From: an uncultured Prevotella sp.
Lineage (GTDB): Bacteria; Bacteroidota; Bacteroidia; Bacteroidales; Bacteroidaceae
DNA: 64,000 nt
NCBI GenBank assembly: GCA_946183415.1
Contig: CAMHAM010000003.1
Span: forward strand, 1 to 64,000
Direction of reading: 5' to 3'
In this document: positions 8,861 through 17,110 of the stretch, piece by piece
How positions within the stretch are numbered: the stretch's first letter is position 1
How the letters are laid out: each line of letters begins with the position of its first letter
The notes under the pieces: model-generated
Database searches by the model: none
Seen by the model: only the letters and a program-made list of their open reading frames with translations
What the model was told of the DNA's origin: nothing
Translations under genes and position numbers: made by a program

Positions 8861-9822
8861 AGGCCCTGACTCTTCTCGTCGGGTGGTTGCTCGACATCGT
8901 TTTTGGCGACCCTGCACGACTGCCTCACCCCGTGGTATGGTTCGGTCGACTCATCTCAGTTGGCGAGCACCAACTGAACCGTGGGCAGCATCGCCGGCTG
9001 AAGGGTGGTCTGCTCGCCGTGGGCCTCATCCTCCTCATCTTTGCCACGACCTGGCTGCTCAGGACCCTGCTGGGCGTCTTTGCCTTGCTGATCTATGACG
9101 GCTCGGAGCTTCATCAGATTCCCCTGCTGCTGTATCTCTTCGATGTGATAGCCATCTTCTATTGTCTGGCTGGCACAACGCTCATCCGTGAGGTGCGCCA
9201 GGTGTTTCTCGCCTTAGACCGCTCTCTCGAAGAAGGCCGTCAACAGGTGGCCCGCATCGTTGGGCGCGACACCTCAGAGCTGTCAGCCCAGGAAGTGCGC
9301 ACGGCAGCCCTCGAAACGCTCGCCGAGAACCTCAGCGATGGTGTCATCGCCCCACTCTTCTGGCTGATGCTGCTCGGCACCCCAGGCATGCTAGCCTATA
9401 AGATGGTGAATACGCTCGACTCGATGATTGGTTATCATACGGAGCGCTATCTGGAGTTTGGATGCGTAGCAGCCCGTATCGACGATGTAGCCAACTACCT
9501 CCCTGCCCGCCTCACGGCCCTGCTGATGATTCTGCCATCTCTGCTGGCAGGCCACTTCTCACTCTTCCGCTTCGTCTGCACCAACGGCCGCAACCATGCC
9601 TCGCCCAACAGCGGCTACCCCGAGGCTGCCCTCGCCGGCATCCTGGACTGTCGTTTTGGAGGCCCCCACTACTACTTTGGCGAACGGTTCGACAAGCCCT
9701 ACATCGGCACCAACCCCCGAGAGCTGACCACTGACGACATGAAAACAGCCATCCGCGTCAACCGGACAGCTGAAATTATCATGGTCATGATCATCTGCAT
9801 CGCCGCATCACTTGGGCTGTAG
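8854..9822 (+). CDS. cbiB: Adenosylcobinamide-phosphate synthase
   Basis: This 322-residue integral membrane protein couples aminopropanol phosphate (the product of the upstream decarboxylase) to adenosylcobyric acid. Family motifs are the N-terminal FGDPARLPHPVVWFG, then ENLSDGVIAPLFW and NTLDSMIGY. Note that Pseudomonas nomenclature calls this gene cobD, which can be confused with the decarboxylase two genes upstream. It overlaps cobS by 7 bp and is the last gene of the run; a promoter for the next gene lies 67 bp downstream of its stop. Confidence 0.94.
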   Translation: MVKALTLLVGWLLDIVFGDPARLPHPVVWFGRLISVGEHQLNRGQHRRLKGGLLAVGLILLIFATTWLLRTLLGVFALLIYDGSELHQIPLLLYLFDVIAIFYCLAGTTLIREVRQVFLALDRSLEEGRQQVARIVGRDTSELSAQEVRTAALETLAENLSDGVIAPLFWLMLLGTPGMLAYKMVNTLDSMIGYHTERYLEFGCVAARIDDVANYLPARLTALLMILPSLLAGHFSLFRFVCTNGRNHASPNSGYPEAALAGILDCRFGGPHYYFGERFDKPYIGTNPRELTTDDMKTAIRVNRTAEIIMVMIICIAASLGL

Positions 9823-9889
9823 AATGAGAATCCGTAAAAGTGGTTGATTTATCAGTAACTCGTTTAGGTGAACAATGCAGATTTCGCCG

Positions 9890-9897
9890 TACCTTTG
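9890..9897 (+). promoter_or_regulatory. Promoter -7 box of the aldo/keto reductase gene
   Basis: TACCTTTG lies 30 bases before the ATG at 9928. It separates this gene from the cobalamin run. Confidence 0.6.
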
Positions 9898-9927
9898 CAG
9901 TCGAAATCAAACTAATTATTGAGACAT

Positions 9928-10863
9928 ATGACAAAGATTGCATTAGGCACCTGGGCCTGGGGCGCAGGAGCATTTGGAGGAGACAAAGTGTTCGGCAGCA
10001 AGACCGATGTGGAGAACCTAAAGCCCGTATTCGATACGGCAATGAAAGCAGGGCTGAACCTCTGGGATACAGCCACTGCCTACGGTATGGGCGAATCTGA
10101 GAAGATTCTCGGCAAACTGGCACAGGCATACCATCGCGCAGATGTGCAGATTTCCACGAAGTTCACCCCGCAGATTGCGGAGGTGTTCGAGAATTCTGTG
10201 GAAAAGATGGCATTGGCCTCTATTGAGCGGATGGGCTGCGACTACATAGACATCTACTGGATTCACAACCCGATGGACGTGGAGCGCTGGACGCCCGGAC
10301 TGATTCCCCTGCTCCAGTCGGGCAAGGTGAAGCGCGTGGGCGTGTCGAACCACAACATCAAGGAAATCCGTCGGGCCAATGAGATACTGGGCGAGGCAGG
10401 CTTTAAGGTCTCAGCCGTACAGAACCACTTCTCGCTGCTCTATCGTTCAAGCGAGAAGGGGGGCGTGCTCGACTACTGCCACGAGCAGGGTATTGAGTTC
10501 TGGGCCTACATGGTGCTGGAGCAGGGTGCACTCTCCGGCAAATATAATAAGGAGAACCCGCTGCCCGCTGAGAGCGATCGCGGCCAGAAGTACAACCCAG
10601 TACTGCCACAGTTGGAGGCGCTGACGAATGAGATGACGGCCATTGGCAAGAAGTATGGTGCCTCGTGCTCTCAAATAGGCATTGCCTGGGCCATTGCCAA
10701 GGGCACGCTGCCCATCATCGGAGCCACGAAGGAGCGTCACGTCGTCGAGGCCGCTGAAGCCGCTAAGATTCAGTTGACTGCCGAGGAGGTGGCCCGACTG
10801 GAACAGCTCGCTGATGCCACCGGCATTGACACCCGTGGCGGCTGGGAACATTCGATGGAGTAG
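9928..10863 (+). CDS. Aldo/keto reductase
   Basis: This 311-residue NADPH-dependent oxidoreductase has a TIM-barrel fold. The catalytic tetrad can be placed: Asp and Tyr in WDTATAYG, Lys in STKFTP and His in YWIHNP. The C-terminal cofactor-binding segment is PIIGATKERHV. The physiological substrate cannot be predicted. The ORF track uses a TTG three codons upstream; the ATG at 9928 is preferred. An amidohydrolase gene follows about 27 bp downstream without an obvious promoter, so the two are probably co-transcribed. Confidence 0.9.
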   Translation: MTKIALGTWAWGAGAFGGDKVFGSKTDVENLKPVFDTAMKAGLNLWDTATAYGMGESEKILGKLAQAYHRADVQISTKFTPQIAEVFENSVEKMALASIERMGCDYIDIYWIHNPMDVERWTPGLIPLLQSGKVKRVGVSNHNIKEIRRANEILGEAGFKVSAVQNHFSLLYRSSEKGGVLDYCHEQGIEFWAYMVLEQGALSGKYNKENPLPAESDRGQKYNPVLPQLEALTNEMTAIGKKYGASCSQIGIAWAIAKGTLPIIGATKERHVVEAAEAAKIQLTAEEVARLEQLADATGIDTRGGWEHSME

Positions 10864-10890
10864 TTAGGAGTTTATAGTTTAGAGTTGAGA

Positions 10891-11880
10891 GTGAAAATTA
10901 AGACTTTATTGTTATCCATGATGATAACAGCAAATGGTTTTGCTCAGGGCGTGATAGATGTGCACAGCCACATCATCACACCTGAGTTCCTGTCAGCTCT
11001 CGAAAGCGAGGGCAGATCGATGGACGAGGGATTCCCTCTGCCAAAATATGATGCTGAGACGCATCTGAGGTGGATGGACGAAGCGGGCGTACAGACTTCG
11101 GTACTGACGCTGGCGGCTCCGCAACCGACATCAGTAAAGGTCGTGAGGCAGACTAACGAGGCTGCGGCCAAACTGAAGCAGGAGTACCCGGGGCGTTTTC
11201 TCTTCTGTGCTGCCCTACCGCTGCCCAACGTGGATGCGGCTGTCCGCGAGGCCATTTATGCGCTCGACACACTGAAGGCTGACGGCATCAAGTTGGCTAC
11301 AAATGTGCAGGGACAGTATCTTGGCGCTCCTGAACTTGACACACTCTTCTCTGTGCTGAACGAGCGTCAGGCAGTGGTGATACTGCATCCCCACCGCCCT
11401 GAGCCAGTAAACCGTCAGGTGATGCAGCAGACGCCGCTCGCCATGCAGGAGTACCTCTCAGAGACCACCCGTGCCGTCTCGAACATGATTAGCCGTAATG
11501 TGCTGGCCCGTTATAATCATATAAAGGTGGTGGTGCCCCATTGCGGTGCCTATCTGCCATTGGCCATCCCACGTATGAAGTCGCTGACACCTGTGATGCA
11601 GAAGAACAAGATGGTAGGGTCGATAGACTACGAGGCGAACCTCGGCACGCTGTACTACGACCTGGCGGGGGCACACAGCCCTGAAGTCATCCGCATGCTG
11701 CTCACCATCACTACGCCCGACCATCTGCTCTATGGCTCCGACTATCCCTACGTGGCACCGCAGGTGCTTACCCAAAGCCTACAGCGGATGCAGCAGTACC
11801 TGGCCACAGAGCCTGACCTCGCGCCGTTCCGGGAAATGATTCTCCATAAGAATGCAGAGCGTCTGTTTGGTCCCAAATAG
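10891..11880 (+). CDS. Exported amidohydrolase, ACMSD-like
   Basis: This 329-residue metal-dependent hydrolase or decarboxylase belongs to the amidohydrolase superfamily branch that includes aminocarboxymuconate semialdehyde decarboxylase. After a predicted signal peptide ending at NGFAQ comes the metal-binding HxH motif in IDVHSHI, then ILHPHRP, VVPHCGAYLP and the Asp of LYGSDYPY. GTG at 10891 is the most sensible start; the ORF track uses an upstream TTG. A periplasmic location is inferred from the signal peptide. The substrate is unknown. Confidence 0.8.
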   Translation: MKIKTLLLSMMITANGFAQGVIDVHSHIITPEFLSALESEGRSMDEGFPLPKYDAETHLRWMDEAGVQTSVLTLAAPQPTSVKVVRQTNEAAAKLKQEYPGRFLFCAALPLPNVDAAVREAIYALDTLKADGIKLATNVQGQYLGAPELDTLFSVLNERQAVVILHPHRPEPVNRQVMQQTPLAMQEYLSETTRAVSNMISRNVLARYNHIKVVVPHCGAYLPLAIPRMKSLTPVMQKNKMVGSIDYEANLGTLYYDLAGAHSPEVIRMLLTITTPDHLLYGSDYPYVAPQVLTQSLQRMQQYLATEPDLAPFREMILHKNAERLFGPK

Positions 11881-11887
11881 GTTCGTC

Positions 11888-12781
11888 TTATTTCCTGATA
11901 AACTCAGAAGGAGTCACTCCGTAGTACTTCTTGAACTGGCGAGTGAAGTGCTGAGGATAGGCGAAGCCCAGTTGCTCAGCGGCCTCGGTGATAGTAGCCC
12001 CGCCTGCCAAGTGTGTCTGGGCACGCTGCATGATGAAACGGCGAATGTAGGAGGTGGCCGAGTCGCCCGTCAACTCACGAATAAGGTCGCCAAAGTAGTT
12101 GGGCGAAAGAAACGACTCTTGGGCGCAGTATTTCACCGAGGGAAGCCCTTGACTGCGCTGGAGTCCGTTGTCATAGTACTTCTGCAACAGATGCTCGAAA
12201 CGCGACAAGAGGTCAGAGTTCGTTGATGTGGCTGATGTGGAAAGTTGAAGCGCATAGTAGCGGCTGACGAGTTCCAGAACCTGCTCTATCTGCGAGGTCA
12301 CGATGCGCAGGGTGTGAGTGTCCTCTTCCTGCTGAAGTTCTGTGCGCATCTGTTCCAACAGCGTAACGATGCTTTGTCGCTGCTCTGGTGTCATCAGCAG
12401 GGCTTCGCTTGTGCTGTAGGAAAAGAAGTGATAGTCGGTCATGCGCCGTCCGAGTTCGGAATTATGCAGCAGTTCAGTGTCGAAGAGCAGTGCCCAGCCC
12501 TTGGTATGGATTTCTTCGCCCGTGTCAGCCTTGCCGCCAATCTGTCCGGGAGCCACGCACATCAGCGCATGACGGTGAAGGTCGTATTGCAGTTGTCCGT
12601 ATGACAAATCCTCCAGTTCCTCATCACCGATGAACATCGCATAGACGTCATAGTTGTTCAACGAGTGCCTGCAATGCTCCAGCTCGTCGTAGTGAATCAC
12701 CGAGACGAGCGAATGTAACTCCGGTGCCCCGATATAGCGGGCATAGTCGTTGACGTGATGTACCTTCAATATTTTCTCCAT
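11888..12781 (-). CDS. AraC-family transcriptional regulator
   Basis: This 297-residue protein has a cupin-like N-terminal sensing domain and a C-terminal double helix-turn-helix from about residue 195 (FLSPNYFGDLIRELTG and TEAAEQLGFAYPQHFTRQF). It converges on the amidohydrolase gene with a 7-bp gap. A second AraC gene lies just upstream on the same strand. Targets are unknown; the neighbouring reductase and amidohydrolase genes are candidates. Confidence 0.88.
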   Translation of the reverse strand: MEKILKVHHVNDYARYIGAPELHSLVSVIHYDELEHCRHSLNNYDVYAMFIGDEELEDLSYGQLQYDLHRHALMCVAPGQIGGKADTGEEIHTKGWALLFDTELLHNSELGRRMTDYHFFSYSTSEALLMTPEQRQSIVTLLEQMRTELQQEEDTHTLRIVTSQIEQVLELVSRYYALQLSTSATSTNSDLLSRFEHLLQKYYDNGLQRSQGLPSVKYCAQESFLSPNYFGDLIRELTGDSATSYIRRFIMQRAQTHLAGGATITEAAEQLGFAYPQHFTRQFKKYYGVTPSEFIRK

Positions 12782-12829
12782 CTTTACCGATAAATTGGAA
12801 TTAGTAACTTTAACTTATGTTGATAGGAA

Positions 12830-13714
12830 TCACCTCTGTTGTTCCACCCGATATGCTTTAGGCTTAATGCCTTTCATGCGGGTGAAGAAACGCCCGAAAC
12901 TGCTTTGGTCAGCGAAATGCAGACGTTCGGCAATAGCAGCGATACTGAGGTCGGTAGTCTGTAGCAGCCATGTGGCTTCCATCAGCAGCATCCGATTGAT
13001 ATAATCGACCACCGTACGCCCCGTAACCTGACGGACGATGCGCGACAGGTGGATGGGAGTGATATGAAGCCCTTCTGCATAGAAACCTATGTCATGATGC
13101 TCGATGAAGTGCTTGGTCAGCAGACGCATAAAGGCGATGAACTGTTCCGTGGTGCGCTCGCTGACCTGCCTGGGGCCGATGTTCTGGGCCATGGCATCCA
13201 TCAGGTCAAGGACGAACTGAGTGAAGAGCGTACGCAGTACCTCGCGCAGATAGCGATGGCCAGAGTGCTGATACTGAATCATCTCGTGCATGTGCTGCCA
13301 GAAATGGGCCGTCTGCTGCTCATTGAGATGGATGATAGGGCGCCCGAGTTCTGCTATCGGCTGATAGGCGGTATGGACAACATTGCGCACGGCCGGTATC
13401 TCGAGTGCCGCCTGTTCGTCGATCATCAGGCAAACAGAATGGTAATCTGTCGAACCATTGATGATTCTGATTTTCACCCCAGGGGAATAAATCATCAGGT
13501 CGCCTTTTTGTAGAGTCAGCATACGGTCATTGTAAAGCAGTTCTAACCAGCCGCCGTTCACCAGCGTATAAGAATAGCCCGACAGCGTCTCCTGCATCTG
13601 GTTAGTGCGAAACGTCAAACGGGTGTTACTCTCTGAGCAATACAACTCGTCGGATACCACTTCGTCCTGCGGCATACCGATGACCGATATCAGAAAATCC
13701 ATCAACTTATACAT
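12830..13714 (-). CDS. AraC-family transcriptional regulator
   Basis: This 294-residue regulator has an N-terminal AraC-type ligand-binding domain and C-terminal HTH (GLHITPIHLSRIVRQVTG, then AAIAERLHFADQSSFGRFF). The ORF track begins 17 residues earlier; I prefer MYKLMDF because a TATCTTCG box (one mismatch from TAnnTTTG) lies only 9-16 bases upstream, overlapping the longer N-terminus. That box would give a very short leader, so MDFLISV at 13702 is an alternative start. It diverges from the ferritin-like operon and might regulate it. Confidence 0.85.
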   Translation of the reverse strand: MYKLMDFLISVIGMPQDEVVSDELYCSESNTRLTFRTNQMQETLSGYSYTLVNGGWLELLYNDRMLTLQKGDLMIYSPGVKIRIINGSTDYHSVCLMIDEQAALEIPAVRNVVHTAYQPIAELGRPIIHLNEQQTAHFWQHMHEMIQYQHSGHRYLREVLRTLFTQFVLDLMDAMAQNIGPRQVSERTTEQFIAFMRLLTKHFIEHHDIGFYAEGLHITPIHLSRIVRQVTGRTVVDYINRMLLMEATWLLQTTDLSIAAIAERLHFADQSSFGRFFTRMKGIKPKAYRVEQQR

Positions 13715-13800
13715 ATCGGTGGCGAAGATACGATAAATAATGTGAAAAACCAAGGGAAAATGCAAAAATGTTTGCTTGGGTAGAATTTTTGTTTGTTTAG

Positions 13801-13810
13801 GACAGCTGTC
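13801..13810. promoter_or_regulatory. Palindrome in the upstream region of the ferritin-like gene
   Basis: GACAGCTGTC is a perfect 10-bp palindrome, placed 18-27 bases before the -7 box where the -33 element should be. It has the position of an operator. No regulator can be assigned. Confidence 0.35.
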
Positions 13811-13827
13811 GTATATTGGATAATTCG

Positions 13828-13835
13828 TATCTTTG
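13828..13835 (+). promoter_or_regulatory. Promoter -7 box of the ferritin-like operon
   Basis: TATCTTTG lies 38 bases before the ATG of the ferritin-like gene and is the only strong promoter upstream of the five-gene run that ends at the terminator near 16790. Confidence 0.6.
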
Positions 13836-13873
13836 CACCCACATTATTTTTAACTTAAAAGAAAAAAACTATT

Positions 13874-14335
13874 ATGACTAAAGAAGAAGCATTGAAACAG
13901 TTTGCCAATCTTGGCGCTGTATGGTTTGGAAACAGTAAGCAACATTTCGCATTCTCAGCCTACTGCCGTCTGCAGGGCTGGAACAAGCTGGCCGACAAGT
14001 GGAAGGAAGAGGCTGAGGAAGAGTGGGACGAGGCAGAGGAAGTGCTGAACCGACTGGTAGAGTTGGGCTGCAAGCCCGCTGACCTGCAGGAGGCCATGAA
14101 GACCATCGAGTTCCCCTTCACCGACGATCCCAAGAAGCAGATTGAGGGCGACTATGAGCCTACCGCCATCCAGCAGCTGAGCGAGCTGGCCGAGGCCTTC
14201 AACGACGACTATCCCACCAAGAAGCTCATCCTGAAGTGGATTGACGACGAAAAGGACCACATGGCTTGGGAGGCTCAGTACCTGAACTACATCGAGAAGC
14301 TCGGCTACGAGAACTTCCTCACCGCTATGATGTAA
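13874..14335 (+). CDS. Ferritin-like (Dps/bacterioferritin-type) protein
   Basis: This 153-residue, all-helical acidic protein resembles ferritin-like four-helix bundles. Candidate metal ligands are spaced along helices: FAFSAYCRLQGW in the first, EEEWDEAEE in the second and DDEKDHMAWE in the fourth, whose E-x-x-H-like pattern is typical of di-iron sites. The family stores iron or detoxifies peroxide in anaerobes. It heads a plus-strand run with a ZIP metal transporter, an MBL-rubredoxin protein and an FMN protein, which supports a metal and oxygen-stress role. The exact subfamily is uncertain. Confidence 0.72.
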   Translation: MTKEEALKQFANLGAVWFGNSKQHFAFSAYCRLQGWNKLADKWKEEAEEEWDEAEEVLNRLVELGCKPADLQEAMKTIEFPFTDDPKKQIEGDYEPTAIQQLSELAEAFNDDYPTKKLILKWIDDEKDHMAWEAQYLNYIEKLGYENFLTAMM

Positions 14336-14354
14336 GAGACCAATACATTCTGAG

Positions 14355-15131
14355 ATGGCAGTAATCATAGGACTGCTCATCCCATTGCTGGGAACTATGC
14401 TCGGGGCGGCATTCGTCTTTCTGATGAAGGACGAAATGTCGCCCCGTCTGCAAAAATCGCTGCTGGGGTTTGCCTCCGGCGTGATGGTTGCCGCATCCGT
14501 ATGGTCGTTGCTCATACCCGCCATGGAGATGCGAGAAGCAGAAGGAGCATGGTCGGTATTTCCTGCCGCTGTAGGCTTTCTGCTGGGCATGGGCTTCTTG
14601 TTGCTGATAGACGAGTTGACGCCCCACCTGCACATAGGCACCGACAAGCCCGAGGGTCCCCGCTCGCATCTGTCGCGCACGGCAATGCTGGCTCTGGCCG
14701 TCACCATCCACAACTTGCCTGAGGGCATGGCCGTGGGTGTGGTGTTCGCCGGAGCAGAGAATGGTGCGGCAGGGCTGTCTGTAGCCAGTGCCTTAGCCGT
14801 CTCTATCGGTATTGCCATTCAGAACGTGCCCGAGGGAGCGATTATCTCCATGCCGATGCGGGCAGCAGGCAATTCGAAGTGGCGCTCGTTCGTCATCGGC
14901 AGCTTGAGCGGGGCCGTTGAACCTATTGGTGGTTTGGCTGTCGTATTGTTAGCCTCGTTGATGACACCAGTACTGCCCTATATGCTGGCATTCGCTGCCG
15001 GAGCTATGTTCTATGTCGTCGTAGAAGAACTGATTCCTGAAGCCTCAGAAGGCCAGCACTCCAACCTCAGCACCATCGGCTTTGCCATCGGTTTCGTACT
15101 GATGATGGTACTCGACGTGGTGATGGGATAA
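14355..15131 (+). CDS. ZIP-family divalent metal transporter
   Basis: This 258-residue inner-membrane protein has about eight transmembrane helices. The ZIP signatures are in helices IV and V: HNLPEGMAVG and QNVPEGAII, with the metal-binding His and Glu residues. The family imports Zn, Fe or Mn; GufA/ZupT-like members are broad. It lies 19 bp after the ferritin-like gene, so it may supply the metal stored or used there. No specificity can be read from sequence. Confidence 0.9.
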   Translation: MAVIIGLLIPLLGTMLGAAFVFLMKDEMSPRLQKSLLGFASGVMVAASVWSLLIPAMEMREAEGAWSVFPAAVGFLLGMGFLLLIDELTPHLHIGTDKPEGPRSHLSRTAMLALAVTIHNLPEGMAVGVVFAGAENGAAGLSVASALAVSIGIAIQNVPEGAIISMPMRAAGNSKWRSFVIGSLSGAVEPIGGLAVVLLASLMTPVLPYMLAFAAGAMFYVVVEELIPEASEGQHSNLSTIGFAIGFVLMMVLDVVMG

Positions 15132-15167
15132 TAGTTTAAGTTGAAAAATCTAATAAACAAATAAACA

Positions 15168-16109
15168 ATGGAAATCAAAGCCGTAAAATTCAGACGTGAC
15201 GGGTACTATACCCAGCCCTTCGCCTTTGGTGGCGAGGAAGGACCGGATAAATTTGACCACAACATCCGCTATCGCGGCAGCCTGCAGAATTATCTGATCG
15301 ACACAGGTTCAGAGATAATCCTCGTAGACACTGGTCTGCCCGCAGGCTTCCCTGAAGAAGTCATCGACGAGAAGGCGATGGTCTATACTGGCAAGGACAT
15401 CTGCAGCTATATGGATGCGCTGGCAGCCTTGGGCTACAAGCCGGAGCAGGTGACGAAAATCCTGCTAACCCATCGGCACAGCGACCACTCTGGCGAAATC
15501 CGCTCGTTCCCCAACGCAAAGATTTATGTGGGTGCCGACGAGGTGCAGGCTGATGAACTGAAAGGCCTGTCCAACCTGGTGCCAGTCACCTACACGGACG
15601 GCCCCTATCACAACTTCCCTGAGGCGCAGAAGATTTGCGACGGCGTGTGGTTCATCAAGGCCAAGGGACACACCAACGGCAACAGCCTCGTGATTGCCGA
15701 GAGCGACGGACTCTACTATATGTTCCAGGCCGACATCACCTATGCCGATGAGGCGCTGTATGAGAACAAGCTGTCGGTGGTCTATGACGACCTGCCCGCT
15801 GCCCGTGAGACTTTGGACAGAGTGCGTGAGTTCGTCCGTAACAATCCCACCGTCTATATGGGCACGCACACCCCACAGGGCTACGAGAACCTGGAGGCCA
15901 AGCGCGTGATGGATCTGGACAACCCCGTTCCCACCGTCTTTGCCGAGGTGGACTTCTCGCAGCAGGAGGCTTCGGGCAAATATGTCTGCAGCATCTGCGG
16001 CTATGTCTATGACCCGGCTGAGCATGATGGCGTGGCCTTCGAAGACCTGCCCGACGACTGGCGTTGTCCGCGTTGCAAGCAACCAAAGGAAAAGTTCAAC
16101 AAGGCATAA
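15168..16109 (+). CDS. MBL-fold metallohydrolase with C-terminal rubredoxin domain
   Basis: This 313-residue protein fuses two modules. Residues 1-260 are a metallo-beta-lactamase fold with THRHSDHSG (HxHxDH), a second His in KGHTNGN, an Asp in QADITY and a late His in GTHTPQGY. Residues about 267-313 are a rubredoxin ([10 protein letters not shown] and [11 protein letters not shown]). HxHxDH differs from the HxExDH of flavodiiron proteins, so this is not a standard FprA. The electron-carrying domain suggests redox rather than simple hydrolytic chemistry. The next gene encodes a flavin-binding protein. Function is open. Confidence 0.85.
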   Translation: MEIKAVKFRRDGYYTQPFAFGGEEGPDKFDHNIRYRGSLQNYLIDTGSEIILVDTGLPAGFPEEVIDEKAMVYTGKDICSYMDALAALGYKPEQVTKILLTHRHSDHSGEIRSFPNAKIYVGADEVQADELKGLSNLVPVTYTDGPYHNFPEAQKICDGVWFIKAKGHTNGNSLVIAESDGLYYMFQADITYADEALYENKLSVVYDDLPAARETLDRVREFVRNNPTVYMGTHTPQGYENLEAKRVMDLDNPVPTVFAEVDFSQQEASGKYVCSICGYVYDPAEHDGVAFEDLPDDWRCPRCKQPKEKFNKA

Positions 16110-16145
16110 TCACATATAGAATATTTATTAAAAGACAACTAAGTT

Positions 16146-16544
16146 ATGGAAGGAATACAGAAAGTTTACGATTTCCTGGAGAAAGCAGGAACGTTTTATC
16201 TCGCAACAGTAGAGGGCGACCAGCCTCGCGTACGTCCTTATGGAGCAATGCTGTTTTTTGAGGGCAAAATCTACATCATGGCCTTTGGTAAGACCAATGC
16301 CACCCGTCAGATTGCTGCCAACCAGAAAGCTGAGATCTGCGCCTTCAAGGGTCAGACGCTGCGCATCGAGTGCAAGCTGGTAGAGGACAACCGTCAGGAG
16401 GTTGGCCGCGCACTGGTTGACAAGATGCCTGTGCTGAAGCCCGCCCTTGGCGAGAACTGCGAGAATGGCGTGATGTACTATCTGAAGGATGCCAAGGCCG
16501 ACTTCTTCAAGATGATGGAGCTGGTGGAAACAATCACATTCTAA
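16146..16544 (+). CDS. Pyridoxamine 5'-phosphate oxidase-like FMN-binding protein
   Basis: This 132-residue protein has the FMN-binding split-barrel fold: FYLATVEGDQPRVRPYG near the N-terminus is typical of the family, and KTNATRQIAANQKAEIC follows. Small members of this family are flavin reductases or F420/FMN-dependent oxidoreductases. It sits 36 bp after the MBL-rubredoxin gene and directly abuts a small HTH gene, so it may exchange electrons with the rubredoxin domain; that is inference. Confidence 0.85.
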   Translation: MEGIQKVYDFLEKAGTFYLATVEGDQPRVRPYGAMLFFEGKIYIMAFGKTNATRQIAANQKAEICAFKGQTLRIECKLVEDNRQEVGRALVDKMPVLKPALGENCENGVMYYLKDAKADFFKMMELVETITF

Positions 16545-16733
16545 ATGACAAGCGATATGAAAGAACAAGTATTACAGGCCATGCGTGAGGCTGGCAAGCC
16601 CGTTTCTGCAGGTGACGTGACCAAGGCTCTGGGAGCCGATCGTAAGGAAGTAGACAAAGCATTCGCTGAACTGAAGAAAGAGGGTGCGATTGTCTCGCCC
16701 GTCCGTTGCAAGTGGGAGCCTGCCGCAAAGTAG
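16545..16733 (+). CDS. Small winged-helix-like protein
   Basis: This 62-residue protein looks like a single winged helix-turn-helix: EQVLQAMREAGKPVSAGDVTKAL would form the HTH, with KEVDKAFAELKKEGAI as the recognition helix and wing. The start codon follows the previous stop with no gap; MKEQVL four codons later is an alternative. It is the last gene before the terminator. It could be the local regulator, or an accessory protein; it is too small for firm assignment. Confidence 0.7.
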   Translation: MTSDMKEQVLQAMREAGKPVSAGDVTKALGADRKEVDKAFAELKKEGAIVSPVRCKWEPAAK

Positions 16734-16758
16734 CTATCCGTGTACCACAATCTACAAA

Positions 16759-16795
16759 AGGAGCAGCATCCACAGTTTAGGATGCTGCTCTTTTG
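16759..16795 (+). terminator. Intrinsic terminator of the ferritin-like operon
   Basis: GAGCAGCATCC pairs perfectly with GGATGCTGCTC (11 bp, 8-base loop), followed by TTTT. It lies 27 bases after the stop of the small HTH gene. Confidence 0.85.
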
Positions 16796-16841
16796 CTATA
16801 ACGACAACAGAATGGATGATGAAACTACTTCTGAAAGTTGT

Positions 16842-16895
16842 ATTAATAGTAGCACTTTTTAGTATTAATAGTAAATAGTTCTGGAATTAATAGTA
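16842..16895. repeat. Three ATTAATAGTA repeats with 22-bp period
   Basis: ATTAATAGTA occurs at 16842, 16864 and 16886, exactly 22 bp apart, in the 378-bp gap between the terminator and the fucosidase gene. The reverse complement core TACTATTAAT recurs with the same 22-bp period at 44915 and 44937. Direct repeats two helical turns apart have the geometry of LytTR-type operators. The rest of this gap holds the fucosidase promoter and nothing else I can name. Confidence 0.6.
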
Positions 16896-17070
16896 AAAAA
16901 TCGGCCTATTCGAGCCCTGCGAGCCCTCGCGGCAAGGTACGTGAAGTCCGATAATGACAAGATTCTTCGACGTTGGAACTCATCCAGAAGTGCCTTGCCA
17001 TGATAGGCTCTTATGGATGCTTTCGGGTCAAATTTCTGCCTGAAAATTTTGTGGTTTCGGAAATAAAACT

Positions 17071-17078
17071 TATCTTTG
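17071..17078 (+). promoter_or_regulatory. Promoter -7 box of the alpha-L-fucosidase gene
   Basis: TATCTTTG lies 33 bases before the ATG at 17111, with TTTG about 20 bases upstream (17048) as a possible -33 element. The longer ORF-track start at 16973 is upstream of this promoter and can be excluded. Confidence 0.65.
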
Positions 17079-17110
17079 TAGCTGAAAATGGAAAGACTGT
17101 GAACTGTAAC

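Noticed and set aside
13955-14818. 287-residue minus-strand ORF opposite the ferritin-like and ZIP genes
   Set aside because: Antisense shadow; the plus-strand proteins have clear family motifs.
16684-16878. 64-residue ORF crossing the terminator and repeats after the small HTH gene
   Set aside because: It runs through a strong terminator hairpin and overlaps the HTH gene in another frame; no coding character.
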